Of a stretch of 64,000 nt of DNA, positions 11,375 through 19,923 are shown in pieces (positions within the stretch are counted from its first letter, which is position 1; every line of letters starts with the position of its first letter). The DNA comes from Steroidobacteraceae bacterium (lineage in GTDB: Bacteria; Pseudomonadota; Gammaproteobacteria; Steroidobacterales; Steroidobacteraceae): NCBI GenBank assembly GCA_019634915.1, contig JAHCAN010000007.1:1-64000 (forward strand), in the 5' to 3' direction. Both the position numbers and the translations under genes were made by a program. The notes beneath the pieces are model-generated. The model was not told the DNA's origin. It made no database searches and was given only the letters and a program-made list of their open reading frames with translations.

Positions 11375-11715
11375 GATGGGGAGTTGCACGAACTCCGCCG
11401 TGCACGTGCCCAGAAGGCGGAGACATGTTGCATCGTGCCCCGGATGCACAGGCGCGCCGCGACGTTCGTGCCATCGAGCGACAGGTAGGGTTCGTCGAGC
11501 AGTTCGACATGAACATCGGGCAGCGCCTGGAACATGACATCGCGATGGAAGTGTAGGACGGCGTCATGGCCACGCAATGTGTAAGGCGCGGCGGGATCCT
11601 CCCACGTAACGTCCTCGCAGCACAGTGCTGCCAGCGCATCCGGATCGTGGGTATTCACGCTCGCGTGCAGGCGATGCAGGAACTGACGCGCCAAGGGTGC
11701 GTCGATGGTTGTCAT
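11371..11715 (-). CDS. SnoaL-like / nuclear transport factor 2 family protein (short)
   Basis: 114 aa. TTIDAPLARQFLHRLHASVN, then DPDALAALCCEDVTWEDPAA and LRGHDAVLHFHRDV, is the SnoaL-like NTF2 fold (cone-shaped beta sheet used by polyketide cyclases and many small enzymes). The usual last strands, around 20-30 residues, are missing and the chain ends in ARARRSSCNSPS, so it may be truncated. Both ends overlap neighbours by ATGA, so it is the fourth gene of a coupled leftward operon. Substrate unknown. Confidence 0.7.
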   Translation of the reverse strand: MTTIDAPLARQFLHRLHASVNTHDPDALAALCCEDVTWEDPAAPYTLRGHDAVLHFHRDVMFQALPDVHVELLDEPYLSLDGTNVAARLCIRGTMQHVSAFWARARRSSCNSPS

Positions 11716-12683
11716 CTCGCCATGGCTCCCTGGGCCAGTTTGGCGATCTCGGCGATCACTTCATCGCCGTGTCCGACCAGGAGGTGCCCGCCATTTTCAA
11801 AGCCGATGAAGCGGGCATGCTGGATGCGGCTGGCAGCGTACTGGGCATTCGCATAGGTGCCGAAGCCATCGTCGCGCACACTGATCGCGAGGGTCGGTAC
11901 ACGAATCGCTTCCAATGCATAGGGCTTCAGGCTCTTGCCAAGTCGTGTGTCGTCGCGCAAGCCAGCGGCGCGCAGGGAAACCGGCAGCACATGCTGTGCC
12001 AACTCGTTCACATGCGCACGCTCCCGGGCTCCGGCGTCGTGCACCCGTTCAGGCGGAGTGGCGAGCAGGTGGCGTATCAGCTGGTCTGGCGCCAGCTTCA
12101 GCGCACTCCAGTACAGGAAATCCGACCCGACCAGCCGCAGCAGCCATTCGTCCTTCTCGTCGGACACTGACAGTGCCGAGGCCATTACGCTCTCGGGCTT
12201 GTGCACCAACGGCACCACGAGCACGAGTGCCCCGACTCGATCCGGATGACGGATCGCGGCCTGCATCGCTGAGGGCCCTCCAGCAGAGAGGCCGAGTACT
12301 GCCGCCTTTTCGATTCCGAGCGCATCGAGCAGGCAGACATGGGCGTCGGCCTGGGCCTCGGGTGAGGCATCGACGGGGCGCGGCGTGCGCAGGTAGCCAA
12401 AGCGCGAGACGGCGATCACGCGGATGCCGCGCTGGGCGAGCGGGCGCGCAAAGTCCATGCCCTGGTCGTGGCCCCCGCCGGAGCCATGGATCACCAGCAA
12501 CGGGATCCCCGCACCCGATTCCTGGTACTCGATCGGCCCACAGCGGGTGTGCGCGAGGACGCTGCCTTGTGCCGCGTGTGCGGTGGCACGTGCGAGATCG
12601 CTCCGGTATCGCGCGTGGATAAGGATCATGGCCAGTCCGAGACCAGCCATGATTGCGAGCAGGGTGTAGTGCCGGCGTTTCAT
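11712..12683 (-). CDS. Alpha/beta hydrolase, membrane-anchored
   Basis: 323 aa. An N-terminal hydrophobic anchor (about residues 7-22) precedes an alpha/beta hydrolase domain: oxyanion region VIHGSGGGHDQG near 65-75, nucleophile elbow GLSAGGPSA with Ser133, and a late GFENGGHLLVGHGDEV carrying the probable catalytic His. The ATG at 12683 was chosen because it overlaps the stop of the serine hydrolase (ATGA) and immediately precedes the anchor. The product is probably an esterase acting at the outer face of the inner membrane; the substrate is not predictable. Confidence 0.85.
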   Translation of the reverse strand: MKRRHYTLLAIMAGLGLAMILIHARYRSDLARATAHAAQGSVLAHTRCGPIEYQESGAGIPLLVIHGSGGGHDQGMDFARPLAQRGIRVIAVSRFGYLRTPRPVDASPEAQADAHVCLLDALGIEKAAVLGLSAGGPSAMQAAIRHPDRVGALVLVVPLVHKPESVMASALSVSDEKDEWLLRLVGSDFLYWSALKLAPDQLIRHLLATPPERVHDAGARERAHVNELAQHVLPVSLRAAGLRDDTRLGKSLKPYALEAIRVPTLAISVRDDGFGTYANAQYAASRIQHARFIGFENGGHLLVGHGDEVIAEIAKLAQGAMAR

Positions 12684-14149
12684 GACGGGGCTGTTCGAAT
12701 GCGGGCGTGGCGTAGCCGTCCTCCCATGCGCAGGAAGAGGGGCAGGCACAGCAGCACCAAGACGATGGCCAGCACCGCTGCAAGATCGGGTGCAAAGGCT
12801 GCGAGCAGGGTTGGGGTCATCCCGGTTGCGTATGCCCCGCCGATGAGGCCCGCGGCCCCGATGGTCAGCATGAGTGGCGCCCACCTGCGGCGGGGCCTTG
12901 AAGCCCACCACGCCAGCGCGAGGGACAGGGTTGTGGCGAGCGCGCTTCCCCCATTGAATGCCATGTATCCGCTGCGCAGACTCGGGCCTGCGGGCGGCGG
13001 CTGGCCGTGGAGCAGGTTCACGATACCGATGGGCAGGCGGCTCATCACTGTATTCACATAGCCGAGTGGCAATTCGCTGTTGGCATTGATCAGCACCACG
13101 ACGGCCTGCCGTGGGTCTGGCAGCAGCACCATCCACGCCGCGAAGGAGGCGAGATTGCCCAGATGCCAGCGTGCATCAGAGGCGGCACCGAATGGGCCGA
13201 CGAACCAGCCCTCGCCGTAGCGGAATCGGAAATCGGTTGATAGAAGGGCGGTCGTCGCGGTGGGTGATCCGGGTGCGAGCAGTTGTCTCACGCCCTGCGC
13301 CGAGAGCAGGCGGCCGCCGGGCATCTCGCCGTCAGCCAGCAGCATCTGCAGGTAGCGCGCCAGGTCGTTGGCGCTGGCCACCAGGCTTCCAGTCGGCGCG
13401 AAGCCCGGCGGCAGTCCTGTGGCATGCGCCACGGGAATCCCGAACCAGGCGCGGTGCAGCTGTGTCATGCCGTCGCGTCGCGCGGCGTCGTGATCGGTGT
13501 GGCTGTGTGTCATCGCGAGCGGCTTCAGGATGCGCTCCCGGATCAGCAAATCCCACGGCTGGTCCGTCACGGTCTGCAGGATCTCGCCAAGCAGCACGTA
13601 GTTCAGATTGCTGTATTCGAATTGACCGCCGACGGGGCGGTTGAGCCTTACAGTGCCAAGGCCACGCGCAAGGTCGCTGATGCCGGCCTCGCTGTGTTGC
13701 AGGAGCGGAGCCATGCCGTCAGCGCGCGACAAGCCGCTGGTCTGGTTCAGCAGGTGGCGCAACGTGATCCTTGACGAAGCTTCCGCATCGGCAACGCGAA
13801 ACCACGGCAGGTAGCGCTGGACGGGCGCGTCGGCATCGAGGCGCCCCGCCTCGATCTCCTGGCGGATGAGTAGCGCCGTGAAGGATTTCGTGAGGGAGCC
13901 GATCGGAAACGGCGTGTCGCCGGTGATGGCCCGACCCTTGCCGTCATGGCCGAAGCCGCGCACATGGGGTGCGTGGTCTTCGCGCAGCACCGCGATGGCG
14001 ACGCCGGGCAACCCCGAGTCGATGACCTCCCTGGCCACGAATGCGTCGATCCTTTCGATCGTCCCGGCATCGGGGGTCGGGACCGGCGACTGTCCGGATG
14101 CCGGAAGCGCAAGGAATGCAGCCAGCCACGCGATCGAGGGGCCGTGCAC
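12680..14149 (-). CDS. Beta-lactamase-like serine hydrolase with C-terminal membrane segments
   Basis: 489 aa from a GTG at 14149 that begins a signal peptide (HGPSIAWLAAFLALPASGQ). Class C beta-lactamase/penicillin-binding-protein fold: S-x-x-K as S85LTK88, Y-x-N as Y179SN181, and a late WHLGN block in place of K-S/T-G. The last about 110 residues contain three hydrophobic segments that anchor it in the membrane. It is probably a peptidase or esterase rather than a resistance enzyme. It lies 19 bases after the nitroreductase and overlaps the alpha/beta hydrolase. Confidence 0.86.
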   Translation of the reverse strand: MHGPSIAWLAAFLALPASGQSPVPTPDAGTIERIDAFVAREVIDSGLPGVAIAVLREDHAPHVRGFGHDGKGRAITGDTPFPIGSLTKSFTALLIRQEIEAGRLDADAPVQRYLPWFRVADAEASSRITLRHLLNQTSGLSRADGMAPLLQHSEAGISDLARGLGTVRLNRPVGGQFEYSNLNYVLLGEILQTVTDQPWDLLIRERILKPLAMTHSHTDHDAARRDGMTQLHRAWFGIPVAHATGLPPGFAPTGSLVASANDLARYLQMLLADGEMPGGRLLSAQGVRQLLAPGSPTATTALLSTDFRFRYGEGWFVGPFGAASDARWHLGNLASFAAWMVLLPDPRQAVVVLINANSELPLGYVNTVMSRLPIGIVNLLHGQPPPAGPSLRSGYMAFNGGSALATTLSLALAWWASRPRRRWAPLMLTIGAAGLIGGAYATGMTPTLLAAFAPDLAAVLAIVLVLLCLPLFLRMGGRLRHARIRTAPS

Positions 14150-14168
14150 GCATCGTGATGCATGGCCC

Positions 14169-15185
14169 TCAGACAAGCACGCTCTCCACCGGCCTGCGTC
14201 GCGAGCGGGGCATTTCCGGACCACGCCCGATGCGCACGATGAAGTCGGGTCGTCGATGCCCGATGCCGAGGAAGGCGGCAAACTGGGCGCGCAGATCGGG
14301 CACCTCCACGGGCTGGTTGATGAAGGCCGTGCGCAGGTCCAGCGCTGTGGCTTGCAGGGCGAGGCGTTCGTAACAGCGACCGGCCTCGATCCAGTGCGGT
14401 ATGTCGTCGGACTCCGAATGCACTACTGCCACGGCAGCGGAACTGTGGATGTGCGCGACATCCTTCCTGTTCTGGCGCTCTGCCGAGAACCTGAGGCGCA
14501 TGAAGAGCGCTCCCAGCCACCGTGGCACATCCGGACTGCCCATCACCGGACCGTAGAGGCCATCGCCGCTACGGGCCGCCTCGCGGGCGTTGAAGCGGAT
14601 CCAGGCTTTCAGCTCCTCGGTCCACGCAGGATCCGCAAACTGCGCGCTGTTGCCGGCGGCGACGAATTCGGCGACCTGCGCGATCATTTGGCGATCCGTC
14701 AGCAGCCTGACCGACACCCCATCGCCCTGGCCCGCTTCTTCGAGAAGTCGCAGCTCTTCCGTGGCGAGTGCGCTCCCGTCATATTGTGCGCGGCTGCACT
14801 GGCGCTTCGGGATGGCCTTGAACAAGTCCGTGGGCGAAGGCGCCATCTTTTCGAAATCCATCCGCACGCCGGCCTCGGCGGCAGAGCAGGATACGTAGCC
14901 CCTCAGTCCAGCCGCCCGCGCAGCGATGAGCAGGTTCTCGGCAGCACACCCGAGGCTTGCGTACAGATGATGATCATCCGGATCGACCGCCGGACAGCGG
15001 CGCGACCGGTCGGGGAGGATCGAGATGGCGCCGGGCTCGAGCCGGAATTTCCAGGGCTGGGTGTTGTGGCTGGATGCGGCCAGGATGGCATGCTGCACCA
15101 GATCGACATGGTGGCGCGGAGCCATGACTGGCTCGACGCAAGACGGAGGCTCACGCGTAGAAGCGGCGGACATCCTGTGCTCCAC
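14169..15185 (-). CDS. Acg-family FMN-binding nitroreductase-like protein
   Basis: 338 aa; starts at 15185 or 15173 (MSAASTRE) are both possible. The sequence has the diverged double-domain nitroreductase pattern of the Acg (Rv2032) type: LVQHAILAASSHNTQPWKFR near the start, YASLGCAAENLLIAARAAGL, and a later half with HWIEAGRCYERLALQATALD. In mycobacteria this family is induced in dormancy and lacks classic nitroreductase activity; a flavin-sequestering role has been suggested there. It is the first gene of a leftward coupled operon. Confidence 0.85.
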   Translation of the reverse strand: MEHRMSAASTREPPSCVEPVMAPRHHVDLVQHAILAASSHNTQPWKFRLEPGAISILPDRSRRCPAVDPDDHHLYASLGCAAENLLIAARAAGLRGYVSCSAAEAGVRMDFEKMAPSPTDLFKAIPKRQCSRAQYDGSALATEELRLLEEAGQGDGVSVRLLTDRQMIAQVAEFVAAGNSAQFADPAWTEELKAWIRFNAREAARSGDGLYGPVMGSPDVPRWLGALFMRLRFSAERQNRKDVAHIHSSAAVAVVHSESDDIPHWIEAGRCYERLALQATALDLRTAFINQPVEVPDLRAQFAAFLGIGHRRPDFIVRIGRGPEMPRSRRRPVESVLV

Positions 15186-15750
15186 AAGACCCTGGACGGT
15201 CTATTCTGCAGCGTGTCGGCGTGGATGTACCTGATTGAGATCAAATCTAACGCTACGCGCTACGCGGTATGGTGGGGGCGAGGCGAGGGAAGCCCAGCTC
15301 GCCGTCCGCAAGCCGGCATCGGCCAACTGATTTGATGCCCAGCGCCCGAGAGAGATCTGAGTAGACGTTTATTGGCTGGCTTGTGCAGTAACGGTAGCCG
15401 TGACGGTATCGAAATTCGCAGGCTGGATCTATCTGGCGTAAATTCAATGAGTTGACTTGCTGGCGCGAGGGCCAGCAGCGAGTCCGGCAAGCATTACCCC
15501 GGAAATCGCCGATTCATCGGGCAACAAGTCGGAATCGCGCGGCATCGATCGGGCGCGCGTTCGGCCGCGTCAACGATGGTTGCACGTGGCAAGAAGTAGC
15601 GCCGTCGACGGGCCGCAGTTCGCCGACCGGTGTGCCTTTGCATGGCCGCTGACGATCCGCTGCAATGCCCGACCATGACGGAGCCACTTCTTGCCACCTG
15701 CAGCGACTCGAACTCTCGATCGATGCGGTGGAAGAGGGCGGCGACATGAA
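15186..15750. other. 565-bp gene-free stretch between two leftward operons
   Basis: No reading frame here has recognisable homology or a convincing start. It must hold the promoter of the nitroreductase operon (near 15200-15300) and the end of the cytochrome c' operon. The only clear structure is the paired inverted repeat at 15581-15702, described separately. Confidence 0.6.
15581..15702. repeat. 122-bp unit bounded by 23-bp imperfect inverted repeats (MITE-like)
   Basis: The left arm starts TGCACGTGGCAAGAAGTAGC (15581-15603). The right arm, read on the other strand, starts TGCAGGTGGCAAGAAGTGGC (15702-15680). I count 20 matches in 23. The 76-bp centre is not self-complementary and encodes nothing recognisable. 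Options are a miniature inverted-repeat element, a large hairpin, or a protein-binding dyad. No transposase lies nearby and I saw no second copy in the window. Confidence 0.55.
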
Positions 15751-16209
15751 TCAGCGAACTCCATAAAAGTGCTCGGTGAACGGCTTGCGGAAACTCTGAT
15801 GGCATGCCAGGCAACCCTGTTGAACCTTTGCGAAGGCGGTGATGACTGCCTGGCCGTCACCGCGAGTTGCGGCCTCGCCCATGGCTACGGCGGCATCGTG
15901 AACTTCACCATCGAAGCCCCGGAATCTCCCCGCGTCAGTTCCGAGCCACCCTAGGATGCGCATTTTTTCCGACGGTGGCGGTTCGGGGTGGCGGGCGATG
16001 TCTGGTGCAAGGCGTGCTACCAGGGTCCAGTCTTCCGTGGAAATGCCTCCCGCGACTGCCTGTATGTCGCGCCCGAGCTGGGCCATGATGTTCCGCAAGG
16101 CCATTGGTGCACTAGGCTCCGCCGCCTGGGCGCAGAAAGTTGCCACGGAGGCGAGCAGAACCACAGTCAGCGCGGCGGTGTGCGCCGGGCGGGGTTTGGG
16201 GTGGATCAT
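15751..16209 (-). CDS. Periplasmic cytochrome c' family protein
   Basis: 152 aa with a signal peptide ending near AQAAEPSAP (about residue 30). A helical domain follows, ending in a single C-terminal heme motif C133-L-A-C136-H137, the arrangement of cytochrome c'/c556 proteins, which bind NO or shuttle electrons in the periplasm. It is 31 bases downstream of the LpxR-like gene and is the last gene of the twelve-gene leftward run, so its electron partner may be the cytochrome b561 of the same run. Confidence 0.85.
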   Translation of the reverse strand: MIHPKPRPAHTAALTVVLLASVATFCAQAAEPSAPMALRNIMAQLGRDIQAVAGGISTEDWTLVARLAPDIARHPEPPPSEKMRILGWLGTDAGRFRGFDGEVHDAAVAMGEAATRGDGQAVITAFAKVQQGCLACHQSFRKPFTEHFYGVR

Positions 16210-16240
16210 TGTCTTCTCCTCGCCCCGACAACGGGGCCAT

Positions 16241-17437
16241 TCAGAATTCCCAACTCAATGCGACTGATCCGAATGCGTGGCCGCCACGCTGTTCGTCGAA
16301 CTCCCGGGTACGCCACACGCGCATCACCGCGAGCCTCATGCCATGACCGGCCACGAGCCATTGGCCGCCGATTCCAGCTGCTGCTTGTCCCACCCACGGA
16401 CGACGGTTGACGTGGTGGCTGTCGCGAAACAGGTTGCCGTCGAGCGAGAAATCCCAGGCAATGGCCTTGGCTTCGAGGTGGGCGAAGGCGTGAACGCCGG
16501 GCCGTGGTGCGCCGGCGGAGCGCGGCTGCGTGCTACGGAGTCCCGTCGCTGCCGATGGGGGTCGATTCTCGCCGCCAGGACGGATCGGATAGCTGCCGAA
16601 GTCATTCGGAACGTTCCAGCCCATGCGCAGTTCGAGGCCTGTGCTGGCAGCCGTTTCGATATTGCCAAGGCGTATGGCATAGCTGCCGATCACATCGCCA
16701 CTCCATCCTGGCTGGACAGCACCGATGGCGTAAGGCTTGAATTTGTGCTCCAGAGCCATCTGAAATGCCGGTTCGTTGTGCAACTGATGATCCCAGCCGC
16801 GAAAGCGCTCAATGCCACGCAGCGTGTGCACCAGATCCTGGGATTGTCTGGCCAGTGACCAGGGGCCGATGACGCCCAGGGTCAGCTCCCGGCTGTCGAG
16901 CATCTCGTAGCCAGCGTCTTGCGGATGCACGCGGCGGTTCCACGCCAGACCGAGGTACAGCAATCCGGCATAGGGTCGATCGTCACGGATGAGATCGCTG
17001 CGCGTGTCGTCCTCCGGCGTGTACATCGCTTGACCGAAGCGCACGGCCAGGTTCTGCGATGCTGATTCAGCACCAGCACGGCTCCAGAAGCCGGGGTCAA
17101 CCCAACCGAGAAAACGGGTGTAGAGGCCGAGTGGTCGGGGCAGACAGTCTGGGCGCAGCTTGCCTTCCATGTCGTGAGAGACCAAAGCAAGCGCCACACC
17201 ATTGGTGTAATTGCGGTCGGTAGCGGCCAGCAAGTCGTTCTCGAAACGCACGGTACCTCCGCGCCAGCGCGGGGATTGTTCGACTGCGCAGGGACCGTGG
17301 CTGACAGGCTGGACAGTTTCGGCAGAATGGCCTGCGACAGCGACGAGCAGCGAGGTCGTCAACAGCAAGCGGCCAGGACACAGTGCCGTGGTCCATCGGG
17401 GCGTGCATCTGGCCGGGCGCCCGTGACTTCGCATCAT
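16241..17437 (-). CDS. LpxR-like outer-membrane lipid A deacylase (DUF2219)
   Basis: 398 aa. A signal peptide (about residues 18-38) precedes a DUF2219 beta-barrel. The block RFENDLLAATDRNYTNGVAL contains Asn67-Asp68, matching the catalytic Asn-Asp pair of LpxR. DDRPYAGLLYLGLAWNRR is the other family hallmark. The last residue is Phe (SVALSWEF), typical of outer-membrane barrels. LpxR removes the 3'-acyloxyacyl chain of lipid A. The start overlaps the LOG gene stop (ATGATG), so it is coupled to it. Confidence 0.86.
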   Translation of the reverse strand: MMRSHGRPARCTPRWTTALCPGRLLLTTSLLVAVAGHSAETVQPVSHGPCAVEQSPRWRGGTVRFENDLLAATDRNYTNGVALALVSHDMEGKLRPDCLPRPLGLYTRFLGWVDPGFWSRAGAESASQNLAVRFGQAMYTPEDDTRSDLIRDDRPYAGLLYLGLAWNRRVHPQDAGYEMLDSRELTLGVIGPWSLARQSQDLVHTLRGIERFRGWDHQLHNEPAFQMALEHKFKPYAIGAVQPGWSGDVIGSYAIRLGNIETAASTGLELRMGWNVPNDFGSYPIRPGGENRPPSAATGLRSTQPRSAGAPRPGVHAFAHLEAKAIAWDFSLDGNLFRDSHHVNRRPWVGQAAAGIGGQWLVAGHGMRLAVMRVWRTREFDEQRGGHAFGSVALSWEF

Positions 17438-18300
17438 TGCGACGCGTTCTCCGGCATGCGGCCGGCATGGAAGCGCTCCAGCGCGGCAACGATTTCCACG
17501 GCGTCGTCGACAATGGTGAACAGGCCAGCATCTGCTCGCGAGATGTAGCCTTCGCTGACCAGATAATGGAAGTCGACGACGCGGCGCCAGAACGCGCGCC
17601 CGACCAGCACAACGGGAATCGGCGCCATCTTGCCGGTCTGGATCAGGGTCAGGACCTCGAACAGCTCATCCAATGTGCCAAAGCCGCCGGGAAAGGTGAC
17701 CAACCCGCGCGCATGCATCAGGAAGTGCATCTTGCGCAGCGCGAAATAGTGGAAGCGAAAAGCCAACTCCGGACTGACGTACGGATTGGGCATCTGTTCG
17801 TGCGGCAGCGTGATGTTGAGGCCGATCGAGCGCCCGCCGGCCTCGAAGGAGCCGCGATTGGCAGCCTCCATGATGCCCGGGCCGCCGCCGGTGACGACAA
17901 CGAAATCGCGTCGCCCCTCCTTCTGGAAGCGCGCAGAAATCAGATGCGCGAAGCGGCGCGCCTCCTCGTAATGGCGCGCCTGTTCGACACGGCGGTGCGC
18001 AAGCGCCAGATCCTGTTCGAGCGCGGGTCTCGCTGAAGCAGACGTGGCTTCCTGCGCCAGCGTCGCAAGCCGGTGACGTGCGGTGGCTGCATCCACGACC
18101 CGCGCGCTGCCGAAAACCACCACGGTCGAATACACGCCCTGCTCGCGCAGACTGCGCTCGGGCTTCAGCAGTTCGAGTTGCAGGCGCAGCGGCCGCAAGT
18201 CGTCCTGGTTGAGCAACTCGGTGTCTTCGTATGCCAATCGGTAGGTGGGCGATTCGAGAATGGCCCTCAAGCGTTCAGCAGGGATTGGCGAAGGTTTCAT
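17434..18300 (-). CDS. LOG-family Rossmann-fold protein (TIGR00730-like)
   Basis: 288 aa from the ATG at 18300. The nucleotide-binding signatures of the LOG/lysine-decarboxylase-like family are present: VVTGGGPGIMEAANRG and VTFPGGFGTLDELFEVLTL. Known members hydrolyse nucleoside 5'-monophosphates to base and ribose phosphate. An extra helical N terminus of about 110 residues precedes the core, as in larger family members. It overlaps both the beta-CASP RNase gene upstream and the LpxR-like gene downstream by ATGA. Confidence 0.86.
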   Translation of the reverse strand: MKPSPIPAERLRAILESPTYRLAYEDTELLNQDDLRPLRLQLELLKPERSLREQGVYSTVVVFGSARVVDAATARHRLATLAQEATSASARPALEQDLALAHRRVEQARHYEEARRFAHLISARFQKEGRRDFVVVTGGGPGIMEAANRGSFEAGGRSIGLNITLPHEQMPNPYVSPELAFRFHYFALRKMHFLMHARGLVTFPGGFGTLDELFEVLTLIQTGKMAPIPVVLVGRAFWRRVVDFHYLVSEGYISRADAGLFTIVDDAVEIVAALERFHAGRMPENASQ

Positions 18301-19709
18301 CGCGGGCTCACCATCGCGCTGGACCATTCTTCCGTCTGGCCGTACTCGGGTACCGTCACGTGCCAGTGGAGTTTCTGGCGCAGCGTTTCGGCGAATGCGA
18401 GCGCCGCCGAGGACTCGCCGTGCACCACGAAGGTGCGCGCCGGGGGTTTGCGGAAGGCACCCGCCCAGTCCAGCAGGGCGGCCTGATCGGCATGCGCCGA
18501 GAGACCGTCGATCGAATGAATGCTGGCGCGCACAGGGATGTCCTCGTCGAAGAGGCGCACGCGCTTTGCGCCATCGACGAGGCGTCGGCCGAGCGTTCCC
18601 TGTGCCTGGAAGCCGGGTAACAGTACACAACACTCCTTTCGTGGCAGGTTGTGGCGCAGGTGGTGCCGGATGCGTCCCGCGTCGCACATGCCGCTGGCGG
18701 AGATGATGATGGCCCCGGAGCGGATCTGGTTCAGTGCCCGGGAATCATCGACGCTGGCAGTGAAACGCAGATAGGGAATGTCCTTGCCTTGTGCCTGCCA
18801 ACCCGCGAGACGCCTGGCTTCTTCGTCGAACAGCTCCAGATGCTCGCGCGTGATGCGTGTGGCCTCTGTCGCCATCGGTGAATCGACGAATATCCTCGGA
18901 TGCCGCAGTCGCCCTTCGCCGGCAAGCCGATGCAGCAGATAAATCACCTGCTGGGTGCGACCGACTGCGAACGCCGGCATGATGACGTTGCCGCCACGCT
19001 CGTAGAGGGTTTTCTCCACGATCGCGATCATCTCGCCCTCGGTCGTGGCGAGGTCCTGGTGCCGACGATCGCCGTACGTGGACTCCACGACCAGTATGTC
19101 GGCCTCCTCGATCAACGCCGGATCGCGAAGGATCGGACGTCCGGGCTGGCCCAGATCTCCACTGAATACGAGCTTGGTGGCGCGGCCGTGCCCGGTAACC
19201 CACACCTCGATGATGGCCGAGCCGAGGATGTGCCCGGCATCGCGAAAGCGGCAGCGCACTTTGGCATGAGGCGAAAACTCCTGATCGTAGGCCACGCTGT
19301 TAGTCTGCTTCAGGCACTCCCGCGCATCCTGTAGCGTGTAAAGCGGTTCAATCGGGCGCTTTCCCCGGGACCGCCTGACGGCGCGCCTGGTTTCGCTTTC
19401 CTGGATGTGGGCGCTGTCGGGCAGCATCACCCCGAGCAGATCGACTGTGGCCGTTGTGGCATGAATGGAACCTTTGAAGCCTGCGCGAGTGAGTTTCGGC
19501 AGAAGGCCGCTATGGTCGATGTGGGCGTGCGTGAGCAGAACAAAGTCGATGGACGCCGGATCGAACGGAAATGGCTTGCGATTGCGCGCCGGGGCCTCGC
19601 GTCCGCCCTGTACCATACCGCAGTCCACGAGAAAGCGAACGCCCGTGGTCTCCACCAGAAAGCAGGAGCCGGTCACTTCGCGGGCGGCGCCGAGAAAGCC
19701 CAGTTTCAC
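18297..19709 (-). CDS. Beta-CASP metallo-beta-lactamase-fold RNA hydrolase
   Basis: 470 aa from a GTG at 19709. The MBL zinc motif H61-A-H63-I-D65-H66 is followed by DAGHILGSA and FSGDLGQPG; beta-CASP motifs follow (VVESTYGDR, then SGMCDAGRIRHHL, and the C-terminal SIDGLSAHADQ and VVHGE). This is the CPSF73/YSH1-like family of endo/exoribonucleases. It lies 7 bases after the DUF2892 gene and overlaps the LOG gene. RNase plus nucleotide hydrolase side by side suggests RNA or nucleotide salvage under stress, which is inference. Confidence 0.92.
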   Translation of the reverse strand: MKLGFLGAAREVTGSCFLVETTGVRFLVDCGMVQGGREAPARNRKPFPFDPASIDFVLLTHAHIDHSGLLPKLTRAGFKGSIHATTATVDLLGVMLPDSAHIQESETRRAVRRSRGKRPIEPLYTLQDARECLKQTNSVAYDQEFSPHAKVRCRFRDAGHILGSAIIEVWVTGHGRATKLVFSGDLGQPGRPILRDPALIEEADILVVESTYGDRRHQDLATTEGEMIAIVEKTLYERGGNVIMPAFAVGRTQQVIYLLHRLAGEGRLRHPRIFVDSPMATEATRITREHLELFDEEARRLAGWQAQGKDIPYLRFTASVDDSRALNQIRSGAIIISASGMCDAGRIRHHLRHNLPRKECCVLLPGFQAQGTLGRRLVDGAKRVRLFDEDIPVRASIHSIDGLSAHADQAALLDWAGAFRKPPARTFVVHGESSAALAFAETLRQKLHWHVTVPEYGQTEEWSSAMVSPR

Positions 19710-19716
19710 GGTTGCT

Positions 19717-19923
19717 TCACTCGGCTGATTTCCGCACCGGGCAGGTGTTCAAGCCGAGCAGCCGGTAACCCGGACAGCGGCCGGCGAGTCCCGTGAACAA
19801 GGGCATCACGCCGATCAGTCCCAGCCACCGCCATGGCGATTCGAGCCAGAGCGGCAGGCTGAGCAATATCAGGCCGATTACGATGCGGATCACGCGGTCG
19901 AAGTTTCCAACGTTGATTTTCAT
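19717..19923 (-). CDS. DUF2892 small inner-membrane protein
   Basis: 68 aa. MKINVGNFDRVIRIVIGLIL opens the DUF2892 domain, with two hydrophobic helices and the conserved RCPGYRLLGLNTC ending. In other proteins this domain is the membrane part of the rhodanese YgaP. Here it stands alone with one terminal cysteine pair region (Cys at about 50 and 61). The start overlaps the cytochrome b561 stop (ATGA). Confidence 0.88.
   Translation of the reverse strand: MKINVGNFDRVIRIVIGLILLSLPLWLESPWRWLGLIGVMPLFTGLAGRCPGYRLLGLNTCPVRKSAE

Noticed and set aside
12680..14149. Reading the serine hydrolase as an antibiotic-resistance beta-lactamase.
   Set aside because: It has the SxxK and YxN motifs, but the third motif is HLG and the C-terminal membrane helices match generic serine hydrolases rather than class C resistance enzymes.
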